Assembly: GCA_905160935.1 (NCBI GenBank)
Contig: CAJHZI010000533.1
Location: forward strand, 2,012,001-2,076,000
Source of the DNA: Enchytraeus crypticus
Taxonomy: Eukaryota > Annelida > Clitellata > Enchytraeida > Enchytraeidae
Direction of reading: 5' to 3'
DNA length: 64,000 nucleotides
In this document: in pieces, positions 1 through 11,683 of the stretch
How positions within the stretch are numbered: position 1 is the first letter of the stretch
Layout of the letters: each line of letters starts with the position of its first letter
Program-made: the position numbers and the translations under genes
Notes under the pieces: model-generated
Told to the model about the DNA's origin: nothing
Databases searched by the model: none
The model's input: the letters and a program-made list of their open reading frames with translations, nothing else

Positions 1-235
1 TACAAACCAACGTCAAAAGAGGCATTCGGTTTGTGAGCGATTAGGTTCCACAAAATTTTCTAAAATGAATGGAAAATAGGGGATTGACTGACGATATTGT
101 ATGAGAAAGCAAGGAATAGAGAAGGTCTATTCGTATCCGATCCTGGCTAAACTGGGATTAAAGGGAAGATGATGATGATGATGACTATGATGATGATGAC
201 GATGATGATGATGATGATGATGATGTTGGTGAAAT
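1..235 (+). mobile_element. Family B element with (GAT)n tail, left end cut by window
   Basis: Family B runs from CCCCGTGTTGTGTCCGGG through AAAGGGCATTCGGTTGGTGA and TATTCGTATCCCGACCCTGG to GGGATTTAAGGGAAGATGAT and then a GAT-rich microsatellite. This copy starts inside the element and shows the tail at about 170-225. Non-coding and short, so SINE-like; I see no clear Pol III boxes. Confidence 0.75.
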
Positions 236-243
236 AATTTATT

Positions 244-397
244 AAAGCTAAAGCTAAAAGCTAAGGTTAACGTCAGTTTCCTCACTCGAAAGCGATGTCA
301 GTGACGGCGAGCCCAGGATTTGAACCCGCATCTACCGATCCGCGGTCGAGTATCTTACCGACTTCGCCACTGGCTGGAGCCAGTGGCGAAGTCGGTA
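244..397 (-). mobile_element. SINE-A copy 1, tRNA-derived, with fold-back 5' end
   Basis: SINE-A reads, in its own sense, a tRNA-like head with Pol III box A TGGCGAAGTCGG and box B GGTTCAAATCC, then a body with GACATCGCTTTCGAGTGAGG and a 3' end GTTAACCTTAGCTTTACCAG. Here it is on the minus strand. Its 5' 20 bases are mirrored to form a perfect hairpin. Confidence 0.85.
356..397. repeat. Perfect inverted repeat, 20-bp arms, 2-base loop
   Basis: Arms 356-375 and 378-397 around GG. Both arms are the 5' end of SINE-A including box A, so two heads point at each other. Confidence 0.9.
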
Positions 398-982
398 TTA
401 TAATCACGTCGAATAATTTTATTAAATTTATCATTATTATTAATATAATAATGATAAATTTAATAATTATTATTATTTTATATTCTAATCATAATTATAG
501 TTAGAATAATAATTATAATTACAATTATAATGGCAATATCTTCTGCCTGTAGATTTTAAGCATTAAAATGCTTTTCCGTGATTAGAAAAACTCATGAAAA
601 TGTACTAAATTTTTATGAATATTTGATAAGACATTTATCGAAGATTAATTTCCCCGCACAGTAGTTTTCTTAACTTGAAAGACCTGTGAACGGTTAATAT
701 AACAATTTTTAGATTAACAAATATTAACACTGCTCGATTGCATTTTTAAATAAGAATTGCTAATAGGGAATAGTGCTAATGTTAAGAACGTATTTGAGAA
801 ATAAATGCGTTATCGATATTTTTGAAAGTTCAAAGCTTTATACAAATGTCTTGTTCAAATATATTCTCTTTTAAAACCAGCTCAGTTAATTACCTACAGA
901 AAGATATGATGAGATCATTTGATAAATTCGTATTAGATGTAGCAAGTCCTTCAATTTAAGAGCTTCTCTTACTCTCTCAATA

Positions 983-986
<4 letters not shown>
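398..986. other. AT-rich, no gene seen
   Basis: ATT-rich single-copy-looking DNA. The short ORF at its left edge is only SINE-A translated. Confidence 0.6.

Positions 987-1068
<82 letters not shown>
987..1068. repeat. (CT)n microsatellite
   Basis: Nearly pure CT for about 80 bases. Confidence 0.95.
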
Positions 1069-1070
<2 letters not shown>

Positions 1071-1636
1071 GCACTTGAGCTCGACGTGATGTACTGTGGT
1101 CGCTTTAGAATTTGGTCGACTATTTCAAGAAACACAAGATTACTTCCTTGTAGCTCAATCTTTATCATTGGTCACGATTTGTCATAGCGCTAGATTTCAT
1201 GAATGTCACGTAAATTCTCGATCAACGGCGAACTCTAAAAGAGACTGGACCCCACAGTTTAACGTCAGTTTCCTTTAAAGTAAAATCGGGCGGCAAAGAA
1301 TTTTAACCCGAAGGAAACATCTTAAACAAATAAACTTCATCACGTCGATTCAAGTTAATGTTTTCAAACAAACTTACACAATAAACATAGAATATCTGTA
1401 AAAGAATTAAAACGGCTTATTTATTGCTGCAAACAGATTATTCCCTTCCGGAATTCAGTAAAATTGGAAAATACGAACAAAATCTGAAAGTGATTTTAAG
1501 AACCAATTACCGAAGAGTCCAGAAGGATCATCATCCTACGTCAGGTTTTCATCTCTATTCCGTGACTGAGATAGCGGACCGACTCCAGCTTTTTTAAATG
1601 AATTACTATAAAAGTTCATATATTCCGTATTGATTA
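1069..1636. other. No gene seen; SINE-A tail remnant
   Basis: A trace of the SINE-A 3' motif (AACGTCAGTTTCCT) at about 1260; otherwise nothing recognisable. Confidence 0.5.
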
Positions 1637-1923
1637 GATCATCATCTTCCATTGAATGCCTGTTTAACTAGGGCCGGGATCCAGATTAATTATCTAAGGG
1701 CGGGATACGAATGGACTTTCTCCACTCTTCTCTGTCCAATACCATTTCAAAATATCTTCCTTTCGCTTTAGAAAATTTTTGTAGTAACTTCTGGAGCCTA
1801 GGCGCTCACCAACCTAATGCCCTTTCTGACGTTGGATTGGATTTTAGTGCTTTAATCGCCTTCTACGACATGTGCAGTCACCAGTTGGTCTATTCTTTAA
1901 ACAACCAAGACACAACATGGGGA
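1637..1923 (-). mobile_element. Family B copy
   Basis: Reverse orientation: ATCATCATC tail at the left, GACACAACATGGGG head at the right. A small duplication of the GGGCGGGAT region occurs near 1675-1705. Confidence 0.78.
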
Positions 1924-4427
1924 AGAAGAATCTGTCTGGATTATATAAGAATTATAATTATGATCATTATCATTTTGTTTCTACTATAATTATTTATTAT
2001 TATTATTATTATTATTACGATTAATTCTTCATATCATTATTTTGATAATATAATGTATTAATGAAATTGTTCAGCCTATTTAATAGATAAATAAAACATA
2101 TGCATAAATGTATATAATATAGAATTACTAATATTAATAATAATAATTGTATGAATAACAAAAAATCTAAATAATATTATAGTAATGCAGTACTCTAATA
2201 AATGTGTGCAAATTTTCAGAATAATTTGAGATGCCAGGAAACATATTCCAAGGTCACGCAATTACGCAATAAACTTTCTAGATGAAACGATGCAATTCAT
2301 TAGCGGAATATACGGTGAAATGAAATTGGAAATGAAACAAAACCTGGCCATATGTTGCCAGAATATCGCAACGAATTATTTCTTCACTATTGCTCGGAGC
2401 TTTTGTCATTCCCTTCTTAAATCGAAACTTAAGTAACCTATAGCAAAGGTATACAGAGGGCACTTCAGTAATTTGAGGCTAATTTCTTCCGGAAAAGGTT
2501 TATCTCTAACCAAACTGTCTCACCATGTTCAGATCAATGTAACTCTGTAGTAATTGCTAATGTTTACTTTTAAACATGTACATTTTCAAGAGTGTTTCTT
2601 CTAAAGTACCAAAATAGACGTACCTAAAATAATTCGACTAAGTGACATGCTTAAATGAAATAATTGAACTGACAATAGCAAGTTAACATTTGCTCAGGCA
2701 GTTCTATTATTTTCATCTTCATAGTATTAAGGGAATAATTTAGTATTATCGAAGTCTAATTCTACTGTATCAAGAATAGTTCCATTTATTCACAACTCTC
2801 TGGTGCAAAAAGGCTTTCTAACTACTGTTTTATTATTCATGGCCACGTTACAAGTTCAAGTACTTTAATATGCACTGATGACCCTATGGCAGGCCTATTT
2901 TTTTTAGTCTCATAAACTGTCTAATGTTTCAAAATTTGCATGTTTTTTATAAATTCTGATGATTTATTCTAAGAATGGGAAAAATCACTCGAGATTAAAA
3001 CTCTCGAGTTTTAATCTAGCATTAATCGAAATATAGGGAAATGTAAAATATTCACCGAACCAGCAATTTATTCCCCCCCCCCCCCCCCCCCCCTTCTCGT
3101 GACGTCTCTCTCTCTCGCTCTCTCTTTCTTTTTCACTTTCTCTTTCTCTCTGTCTGTCTCTCTCTCTCTCTCTCTCTCACTCTCTCTTCCTTTCCATCCT
3201 TTAATTCGCTTTCTTGTAGACTGATCTATGGTAGTTTTTCAATATCTACGCTAATCAGTTACTAAATTAAGAAAAAAATGTAAATAGAAATTCAGTCGGA
3301 ATAATTTCGATTCGGACTCCATTCTTAATCATTAGCCATTGCAAATAGAGTTTCAGATGATAAATAACTGCAGCAATTAGTTCAACGTTTATTTGATCAT
3401 TATCATGCAATTGATTCTAATAATTGTTCGCATAATTTCCATTTCTTCTCTAATGCTACCTTTAGTATTAAAATATGATTTTAGGTACTTTTCCAATGTC
3501 TTCCTATGTTTCTTCTTAGCTACAAGAGCAGTTTATGGCTGTGTAGTGGGTCGTAGACTAAAATATTTAATGTTAGGAAATCAGATGCATTAATTAGCGC
3601 GAGTGATAATGGGTCTTAGTGTAACTGCATATATCTTATAAGCAATAGATCAGGAGTGTGCCCACTTACACGGTATACATGTACTATTACGTATAATAAA
3701 TGCGATGATGATAAAGCACGCTTGGTATCTGAGGAGAATGACAAATGAGAAGATAAACCAGCGAGGCTTGACAAATGGAACCACATCCACAGTCAACTCT
3801 GATCCCCTACGCTTGATATATTATGCGTCTTTGCTCCGGAAGGGTTATTTTTCAGCTAGATATGAGTGATTTTATTGATTCCAGTGTCTCGTTGCTATCG
3901 GTTTGGATAATATATCTGATTGTAGAACGCGATGGGATGAGTCGGAAGCGTAAATCAGTTTAATCTTGTGAGAGAGAGACAAAACGGAGGAAGGCCTTGG
4001 ACACTGAGCCAAAGAAGTGATACAGAAGGAGAGATCGGGAAGCAATGGACATAAAATAAATGTGAGTTAGGGAAAGATCAAGAAGGAAGTTATTCCATAA
4101 GACATATGACAGAGATATAAACGGCATGGATATGTAGATACTGAGAGATCATTACTAGATCAAGATATGCTTTATTACTTTCCAACAATATTAATACAAA
4201 GCCTCTGTATAATTTTAATAATTAATAATTATAATTAATGCCCTCCATCTAAATTAAGATTTTAATGTAAATTTTTAAACAACTTTCAATTGGAAACTCT
4301 TGTCTAATATTCGCCTATTAATTCATTTTATAGTATGGCGAATACAAATATTAAATATTAACGGTAATAACTCTGATAATATATAAAAACTGATTTTAAA
4401 TCTATTCTATATGTTTACTAAGTATTA
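1924..4427. other. No gene seen apart from the poly-C/CT tract
   Basis: AT-rich, no exon-like GC-rich open frame. A small hairpin (AGATTAAAAC / GTTTTAATCT) at about 2992-3018. Confidence 0.55.
3073..3197. repeat. Poly-C (21) followed by (CT)n
   Basis: A run of 21 C, then CT/CTTT-rich sequence. Confidence 0.95.
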
Positions 4428-4559
4428 CTGGTAAAGCTAAGGTTAACGTCAGTTTCCTCACTCGAAAGCGATGTCAGTGACGGGCGAGCCCAGGATTTGA
4501 ACCCGCATCAACTAATCCGCGGTCGAGTATCTTACCGACTTCGCCACTGGCTCCAGCCA
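4428..4559 (-). mobile_element. SINE-A copy 2
   Basis: Full-length, well preserved, both Pol III boxes readable on the minus strand. Confidence 0.85.
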
Positions 4560-4618
4560 TTAAATACTGATAATTCTATTCAAAATAGAACGTAACGGCA
4601 CTTTGAATCAAACTTTCT

Positions 4619-4761
4619 AAGCTTAGGTTAAGGCTCAGGCCAAGTTTAACGTCAGTTTCATACTCGAATAACATGTCAGTGCTGGATAGAGCCATGGATT
4701 TGAACCCTGCACCAACCGATCCGCTGTCGAACAACTCGCGAAGAAGCCATTGGTTCAACCC
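4619..4761 (-). mobile_element. SINE-A copy 3, diverged
   Basis: Same orientation as the copy 60 bases to its left but clearly older (ATGGATTTGAACCCTG box-B region and damaged box A). Two insertions side by side rather than a tandem duplication. Confidence 0.75.
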
Positions 4762-5496
4762 ATATCAGCTCAAAATATATCCTGTTGTACAGGGTGCACC
4801 AAGCAAGGTGTACATCAAGCAGCCCTTGATCCATGTTGCCAAGTGACACACGGAGCACAACACTGGTAACAAACTATTAAAAATATGTCCAGCCATGGCA
4901 ACTCTGTAATAAATTGAGATCTTTTTCCATGCGTTGGCAAAGAGATGAAACCAAACTGACGGCATGTGCTATAAATCAAAACTAATATCAAATATTTCAA
5001 GCTCAAGTAATAGGGTAGTTTTGAATAAAATCGTGGAAATTCCGAGAAAAACCAATGTGTAAATAATTAAACTTTTAAATCCTAACCGTAATCCTCGTTA
5101 ATGCGAAATATATAATCCTTGCTTTTGAGACTTTAAGTAGAAAATTATAGGGCAAGATTAAGATGGAGAAAATAGACTCTTTGTAAAAGTATTGCACTTT
5201 TGAAGTAACAATAAAGTTAAATCTCGTTTAACATCAACAATTTTGTCTAAAAATAATTTCATTGCAGGACGAGTACTAGCTAAATTTGAACTCCGCACTT
5301 AGTGATTCACAAAAATACTTAAATTTTGCCGGCTCAGATAAAAACAATATAATAAAGTCGTTTATCGAATTTAATACATCTTCTGCTCATATCACGTTTA
5401 AAACAAGCACGCGACTTTAATGAAAGCTAAAATAGACGAAGAGATTTAAAAATGAGTTGATGACGCTATGATGCGATATGGAACATAGGCCCTATC

Positions 5497-5551
<55 letters not shown>

Positions 5552-5745
5552 GCACGCTGCGCACAGGCAGGTTGTACTCTGTATAACGCCTCCACTCTTA
5601 TATTTCTTCCATTTTCCTCTTCATGTCCATTTACTAGTGGATCTTTGAATCATCTAACACTAATCATCTAACGTTACTCTTGAGGGATTCTACTTATGAC
5701 GAGGTGAGACCGCAATGTCTTCCTCCGCTCCGACTAACAGTTACT
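5497..5745 (-). mobile_element. Element E (SINE-like, LINE 3' tail) with (GA)n
   Basis: On the minus strand: a head resembling GTTAGTCGGAGCGGAGGAAG and CACCTCGTCATAAG, then a 3' half matching the LINE end (GATCCACTAGTAAATGGACA, AGAGTGGAGGCGTTA) and a GA tail at 5499-5550. The transposon target site is 200 bases away. Confidence 0.75.
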
Positions 5746-5818
5746 GTTCAGAGCTTCAGAGAACAGTGGAGGCGTATATACCATGGAACTGCTAGTAGGA
5801 AATGCACTAAGATATATT

Positions 5819-5821
<3 letters not shown>

Positions 5822-5870
<49 letters not shown>

Positions 5871-5903
5871 TAGTGTATTTCTTTTAAACATTTATATATA
5901 TAC

Positions 5904-5947
<44 letters not shown>
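5822..5947. repeat. (AT)n tract interrupted once; transposon target
   Basis: Two AT runs flank a 40-base unique piece. The transposon begins at the right edge. Confidence 0.93.
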
Positions 5948-5951
<4 letters not shown>

Positions 5952-5985
5952 GTCGCATAAGTTCGTATACCGTTTTCAAATTGCA
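5947..5985 (+). repeat. Left terminal inverted repeat of the transposon
   Basis: Thirty-nine bases are identical to the reverse complement of the right end; the next base differs and homology fades after about 45. The outermost A may be part of the TA target. Confidence 0.9.
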
Positions 5986-7525
5986 GTAATTCGGCTAGTA
6001 AAGGTCGCATGTTCATAAAATTTCGTATTCGTGTATAATAGATGTGAATTAGATGTTGGTGCAAGTTTATTTTCATTAGACCTGGAAATGACGTCACACG
6101 GCGCTGTCGCGCAATGTGACCCATTTTCTGACTGGCGCAGCTAGAGACACGCTGTGGCTGCATGCAGCGCGTGCCTGGAAATTACCTGATGTTGTCGTCC
6201 AGGACCGCAGTCAAGGCTAATCAACGTGTCAATGTTATTGTTCGATGAGGCCGCGTATAATTTATAATATGGATAAAATTAAAATAATACAATTACGTGC
6301 ACAGGCAGTAGTATTGGCTAAAGAAGGATATTCGCATAAATGTATTGCACAAAAGTTAAATCGGAGTAAGTGTTGGGTTACGAAGTGGGTAGGTCGAAGC
6401 AAATTTGACGAAAAACTAGTGGATATGAAACGTAGTGGACGTCCGAAGATACTGTCTAATACAGCCAAGCGTCTCATCCAATCCGCAAAATACAGACGTG
6501 GACAGAGTTTGCGCCGTATTTCAAATCAACTGAAAATTCGTAATGAACGTGCTTCTAAGGACACAATTCGCAGATACATGGTTAATGACCTGAAGTGGAA
6601 GAACTGGCGTCGCAAAAAAATTCCACTGTTGACTGATGCTCACAAGGTGAAACGTATTAAGTTTGCGCGTGATCATCGTAATTGGACTGTTCAGGATTGG
6701 TCAAATGTTCTGTTTACTGACGAGTCACCCTTCAAAGTGTTTTACATACCCAATCCCAAGAACGACACTGTGTGGGGATCACAGGAGAGTAATGTTCCTC
6801 CCGCTGCTCAAATGAAGTTCAGTCCCTCGGTTATGGTTTGGGGCGGAATGACTGCACACGGATTAACGAGTCTGCACTTCATTCCGAACGGTACACGACT
6901 TAACTCGGATTATTACATTGTAAACATACTGGATAAACTCGTCAAGCCAGCGTTTCAAAGAATCGTAACCGGCGGCAACGTTACTCGAGTAAAGCTGTTC
7001 AATGACAATGACCTTGGCATCTTTCAACAGGATGGTGCAAGATGTCATACATCAGCCAAAACAACAAGATGGTTGGAAGACAACATTCCATCGTACATTA
7101 AGCCGAAGGACTGGCCACCGAACTCTCCAGACCTTTCTCCTATCGAGAACCTGTGGAGTATTCTGTCGTTTAGTGTCTACCGCGATCCAGAGCCCACGAA
7201 TGTTGTGCAGCTGAAACGTCGTCTACAACAAGCTTGGAGATCAGTGAAAGTGGAAATACTTCAGACATTAATCAATCTATGCCGGATAGAATACTCGCTG
7301 TCATTAAGCAAAAAGGAAATACTATAAAATATTAGTTTTTGCGAAAATGTGACGTCATTCAGAAAAATTTCAGTTTCTACTTAATTACTTGTACGATTAC
7401 AAATTAAATTGTACCCATATATTTTATTTATCGTGTCTACATACTGTCCAAATTTGGTTTAAAACGGTTAAGTAGTTCCAGAGTTAATGCAATTTGAAAA
7501 CGGTATACGAACTTATGCGACACCC
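5948..7525 (+). mobile_element. Complete Tc1/mariner-superfamily transposon (DD37E)
   Basis: The ends are near-perfect inverted repeats of about 39 bases beginning GGGTGTCGCATAAGTTCG at the left, with the mirror image at the right. TA lies immediately outside both ends (5946-5947 and 7526-7527), the target duplication typical of the IS630-Tc1-mariner group. The 1578-bp length and one uninterrupted transposase frame suggest an autonomous, recently inserted copy. It sits in an (AT)n tract that resumes on the right. Confidence 0.93.
6245..7327 (+). CDS. Tc1/mariner transposase, DD37E, apparently intact
   Basis: 360 aa from the first ATG. The ATG at 6269 (MDKIKII) is an equally good start. Order of parts: N-terminal paired-like DNA-binding region with a helix-turn-helix at about 25-50 (EGYSHKCIAQKLNRSKCWV), the GRPK AT-hook-like linker at 65-68, a second HTH about 76-112, and a basic WRRKK (possible nuclear signal). 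The catalytic DDE domain has D159 in LFTDES, D263 in FQQDGARCHT and E301 in SPIENLW. There are 37 residues between the second D and E, so it is a DD37E rather than DD34D mariner or DD34E Tc1 type. WPPNSPDLSPIENLW is textbook for the superfamily. No stops or frameshifts are present. Confidence 0.95.
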   Translation: MRPRIIYNMDKIKIIQLRAQAVVLAKEGYSHKCIAQKLNRSKCWVTKWVGRSKFDEKLVDMKRSGRPKILSNTAKRLIQSAKYRRGQSLRRISNQLKIRNERASKDTIRRYMVNDLKWKNWRRKKIPLLTDAHKVKRIKFARDHRNWTVQDWSNVLFTDESPFKVFYIPNPKNDTVWGSQESNVPPAAQMKFSPSVMVWGGMTAHGLTSLHFIPNGTRLNSDYYIVNILDKLVKPAFQRIVTGGNVTRVKLFNDNDLGIFQQDGARCHTSAKTTRWLEDNIPSYIKPKDWPPNSPDLSPIENLWSILSFSVYRDPEPTNVVQLKRRLQQAWRSVKVEILQTLINLCRIEYSLSLSKKEIL

Positions 7526-7526
7526 T
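7488..7526 (-). repeat. Right terminal inverted repeat of the transposon
   Basis: Mirror of the left end, finishing ...TTATGCGACACCC before the flanking TA. Confidence 0.9.
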
Positions 7527-7527
7527 A

Positions 7528-9271
7528 TATATACAGACTGTGGCAAAATAATCTCCTAGCGAAATCTCAATAACTTAAAGAAAACTCAAAATATCGTTAC
7601 TAAATTTTCAGAGCTTCTAGGGGAGGAATTTCTGCATATAACCTGTAAATTTGGTGAAAATATTTTCTGCACTTACGAAATTATAGCATTTCAATGAAAA
7701 AATTGCAAAATCAATTTAAACAAGGCACTTTTTAAATGTCAGCCGTTCCTTTTAAAGAAGTAACGACCCTGAAAAGAGCTGCTAACTTACGTGGTGTAGT
7801 ATAAGCCTACATCTTAGATATACATGTATATATATATATATAAATGTAGGTACATGTATACATGTATATATGTGTGTATGTGTGTGTAACGTTTTAACAT
7901 CATATCATGCATTATATAAGAGACCATGCAATTGAGTTGTAGATGCTTGATACATTTTTCAGTGTCTAGGTTTTAGCAGCACTATAGAGCACTTGTATCT
8001 AGACTAAAACTGACTAATTCACATTGTAGAATGCTAATCCGATTTAACTTAGAAATGAAATTACAAGGCTCTAAACAATATATTTTATATGTTGCTTATA
8101 CTCTATATTCTGGAGTCAGAGTTATCAGTGCAAAAACTCTCTAAATATTAACATTCATTAAAGCTCTGATAGGCTTAAACCAGAAATAATATACAGCAAA
8201 CTTTAGCACAAACTCTCCGGATTGTAATATCGGGCCTATGGCATGTCGAATTGCTTTTAAATTTGGCGCGTTTTAAATTTTAGCTTGTGAAACGTATTTT
8301 AATGAGTCACATCAGTTTGTACGGTTACTAATCCTGAAATCTGAGGCAGAATAGTTAAACTTCATCGTGGATTGAGCACTTCAGTCGTCGTCTTTAACGT
8401 GTGTGCTGAAGACTCGCATAAATTATAAACTACAACTAACTTTATTCAGCGGCTAGTTTGCAATTTCAGCATTAAAAATAGCTCATAATCCTATTTCCGT
8501 ACAGAAGTCTAGGCACTTCTTGTAGAGGCAGTACGGCCGGGGTTTGAATCCCTGATCTTTTGCTCTGCTTAGTTGCTAATCAATTTATGCCTAATCCCGT
8601 AATTAAGTTTACTAATTATTATTTATTGAAGGATTCAATAAATGCAGATAATAAGTTCAGAGGTTGAACTGCTAATGTTGATCAAAATGGATTGTTTATT
8701 AAAATGCCTATTTAATGCCAATTAGCAGTGACCACTTTGATTATAAAATTCTTTTTCTATTAGCTGCATTAATGCGCTAATACAACGCTGACGTAAAAAC
8801 TATAAATATCAAAATTCTAGGCATCAAAGAAGCAATAGTAAGAGTTATTTTGAGTAAAAAGATCTTCTGTTGAATAAATTTTTATAATTATATAATTATG
8901 CGAAATTCCTTAAGCACAATACCAAAGGAGATATTCTAATACCTATGAGATTTCATTCAAAGGTTGATAACGGGCCTTAATTACGTCAAATAATGATAGA
9001 AACACTAGAGGCGTGGGATGAGTGCGATCAGATAAATCCTCTAATAACCTCAAGTTCATCGACCATTTCAAAATTTAAATTCATATTCTCTATCTTTAGC
9101 GTGCAACAGGTATCAAAGAATTCAGCAAGTTAGTTACTATTTATACAGGTGAATGTAATCAGTGTTGTTACAGTCATTTTAGTGATGACGTTTATGTTAC
9201 TTGCTATTACTTTTCTTGTGAACTTTTAAAACTTACTATACTGCAAAGAAGTAACAATTATTATTTATTTT
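7528..9271. other. No gene seen
   Basis: A TA/TG microsatellite near 7825-7890, and an isolated B-box-like GGGTTTGAATCCC at about 8541 without a matching A box. Confidence 0.5.
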
Positions 9272-9527
9272 TCCCCGTGTTGTGTCCGGGCTGCTTGAAG
9301 AATAGACCAACTGTGTGAATTTGCACGTGTCGTAGAAGATCCATAAAAACTAGATCCAAATCAAAGGCAGAAAGGGCATTCGGTTGGCAAGCGCCTAGGC
9401 TCAAGAAATTGCTACAAAATTTCAATGAATGGAAAAACTTCAAAAGAAGGTCCTTTCGTATCCCGACCCTAGTTAAACTGGGATTTAAGGGAAGATGATA
9501 ATGATGATGACTGCAAAAATGATGATG
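9272..9527 (+). mobile_element. Family B copy
   Basis: Nearly complete from CCCCGTGTTGTGTCCGGGC to GGGAAGATGATAATGATG. Confidence 0.82.
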
Positions 9528-10790
9528 ACTGTAAGAAATTCAGCGTAGAATTGTAAATGAAATTTAAGCGCGTATTATATTGAAATAAAAAGTCATGATT
9601 GTTTATTAATGTGTACAGTAAACCGCTAGATAGGTTAGTTAATTATCCATTTTACCAGTCCTCTGAAAGTCCGAGATTTTATTTACTGAAAATCTCATCG
9701 AGTAATTGAACATACGATCTCCGAAAGCAATCATTTTAAACTTAGCGTTGCCTTCCGCAGTGCACTCTTAATAGCTATGTTCAGACGTCCCTGACATTGC
9801 CTTATGGAAAGAAACCGAACGAACCGGACGTTAAATTCTTATTGAGTGATATTTGATAAATTCTAATTAATTATCGTAATTTTAAATTAATTGTCATAAT
9901 TTTCAATTAATTGCAAAATCTATTTTGTATCAAGGGTAGATTAATTCGGATAAATACTGGCAATTTACTCTTATTGCAAGTAGTCTATAATAACATAAGC
10001 TACATGTATATCTGAAATAAGGAGCATTTACGATTAATAAATGCTCGTACATTTAAAATAGAATAAGGAATATAGGACAAAATATTGACATGAAAGTTAA
10101 AATATTGAATGGTCACCTTTATATCAGGCATTTATAAAGATGCTACATACGTATAAAAGGTTCCCAAGAATTAATATTCAATTTATCTCTTTCAAGAAAG
10201 TTTGGTAATTTTGAAATTTCTTGAAAAGATCAATGAAATATTTTGTTTTTGAAAGCATTTGAAGCTAAGAGAGATCTCTGTCGTTCCATATTTAATGGAA
10301 TGAGCTTGGTTCTAAATTACAGCTTTCCTATTCCATGACCGAAAGTAATGAAGTGGCTATACATCACATTTCCACAAATCAGGATTAGAAATAGTTTGAC
10401 AGTATCAGTAAATCTTCTTTAGACTCGAGAGCAGCGGATAGTTCTTTGCATCCACACGTAATTTAGATTAAGACGATATCTTGTGCTCATTATTTTTTAA
10501 TCTCTAATATTAAGGATGGTTTCATATAAAAACTAAAGCTTAAAGACTTTAGTAAGATCGTTAACGGATTTTAGCAAAAATATAGAGGAGTTTACAAGAT
10601 GGAAGAGAATGAGTTGTTCTAAACGGAATGCAATGCAGGATTGATATCAGTGAACTTTAGTGACCGACAAAGTACAGCAGCGATGAGTAAGAAATGCCTC
10701 AGAGAGCCACAAATACGTCAAAAATACGCCGTCAAAAAATTTTCATGATGTGAGCAGCACAAAAGCATTAACAAGATAAGTTGCACTTAA

Positions 10791-10980
10791 AAGTGTAGAG
10801 AACCTAGATATACAAGTGTAGAGAATCTAGACATACAAGTGTAGAGAATCTAGACATACAAGTGAAGAGAATCTAGACATACAAGTGAAGAGGATATAGA
10901 CATACAAGTGAAGAGAATCTAGAAATACAAGTGTAGAGAATCTAGACATACAAGTGAAGAGAATCTAGACATACAATTGC
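10791..10980 (+). repeat. 23-bp minisatellite
   Basis: Eight units of AAGTGTAGAGAATCTAGACA-TAC with a GTGTAG/GTGAAG polymorphism among units. Confidence 0.9.
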
Positions 10981-11229
10981 AGAGGAGCTATTGACCAGAA
11001 ACTGGGAGAGGGCAAACGGAATGGAGCTTATATAGGTTGCAGTAATTTGTGAATTAGGCAGATCTTATTGTAAGATTAATTAGGGACTAATTAAGAATTT
11101 ATTTGGTTATCGATTTGGGTTTTATACAGCCTGAATACAGGATCTAAATAGAAGTAGGGGCTCCTATGTACCTTGAACCGGAAAGTGCATATACTCATTT
11201 GAGAAGATAGATCAGCGAGAATTTTTGAA

Positions 11230-11452
11230 TGCTTGACAAATATTACTGAGCTGAGCTGAGGAGGACATAGGGGGCCCATCTCGTCATAAGCAGAATCCCC
11301 CAAGAATAATGGTACATCACAGGAATGTTAAATTTTTTAAAGATCAACTCATGTGGTTATAAAGACGAAAGTGGAAGACCAAGAATAGTGGAGGCGTTAC
11401 ATAACATGGACTTGCCAATAGGCAGTACACAAGAGAGAGAGAGAGAGAGAAA
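11230..11452 (+). mobile_element. Element E copy with (GA)n tail
   Basis: Head CATCTCGTCATAAGCAGAAT and CCCCCAAGAATAATGG, LINE-like 3' half AATAGTGGAGGCGTTAC and ATGGACTTGCCAATAGGCAG, then GAGAGA. Confidence 0.75.
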
Positions 11453-11575
11453 TATTAGACAGGATAGAATGGCTAAAATTGTTGAAAATCGAAGCCAACC
11501 TACAAGAACGTGACTAACCTTTATAAATGCTGAATTTGCTGCAAGTACCAAATCGGAAAATCTAGCTTAGAATAG

Positions 11576-11683
11576 TTAATGCTACACTAAAGAAATTAAC
11601 ATTTAATTAATTAATACTACACTAAAGTAATTAAAATTTAATTAATTAATACTACACTAAAGTAATTAAAATTTAATTTATTA
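11576..11683 (+). repeat. 35-bp repeat, three units
   Basis: TAATACTACACTAAAGTAAT-TAAAATTTAATTAAT repeated with few changes. Confidence 0.85.
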
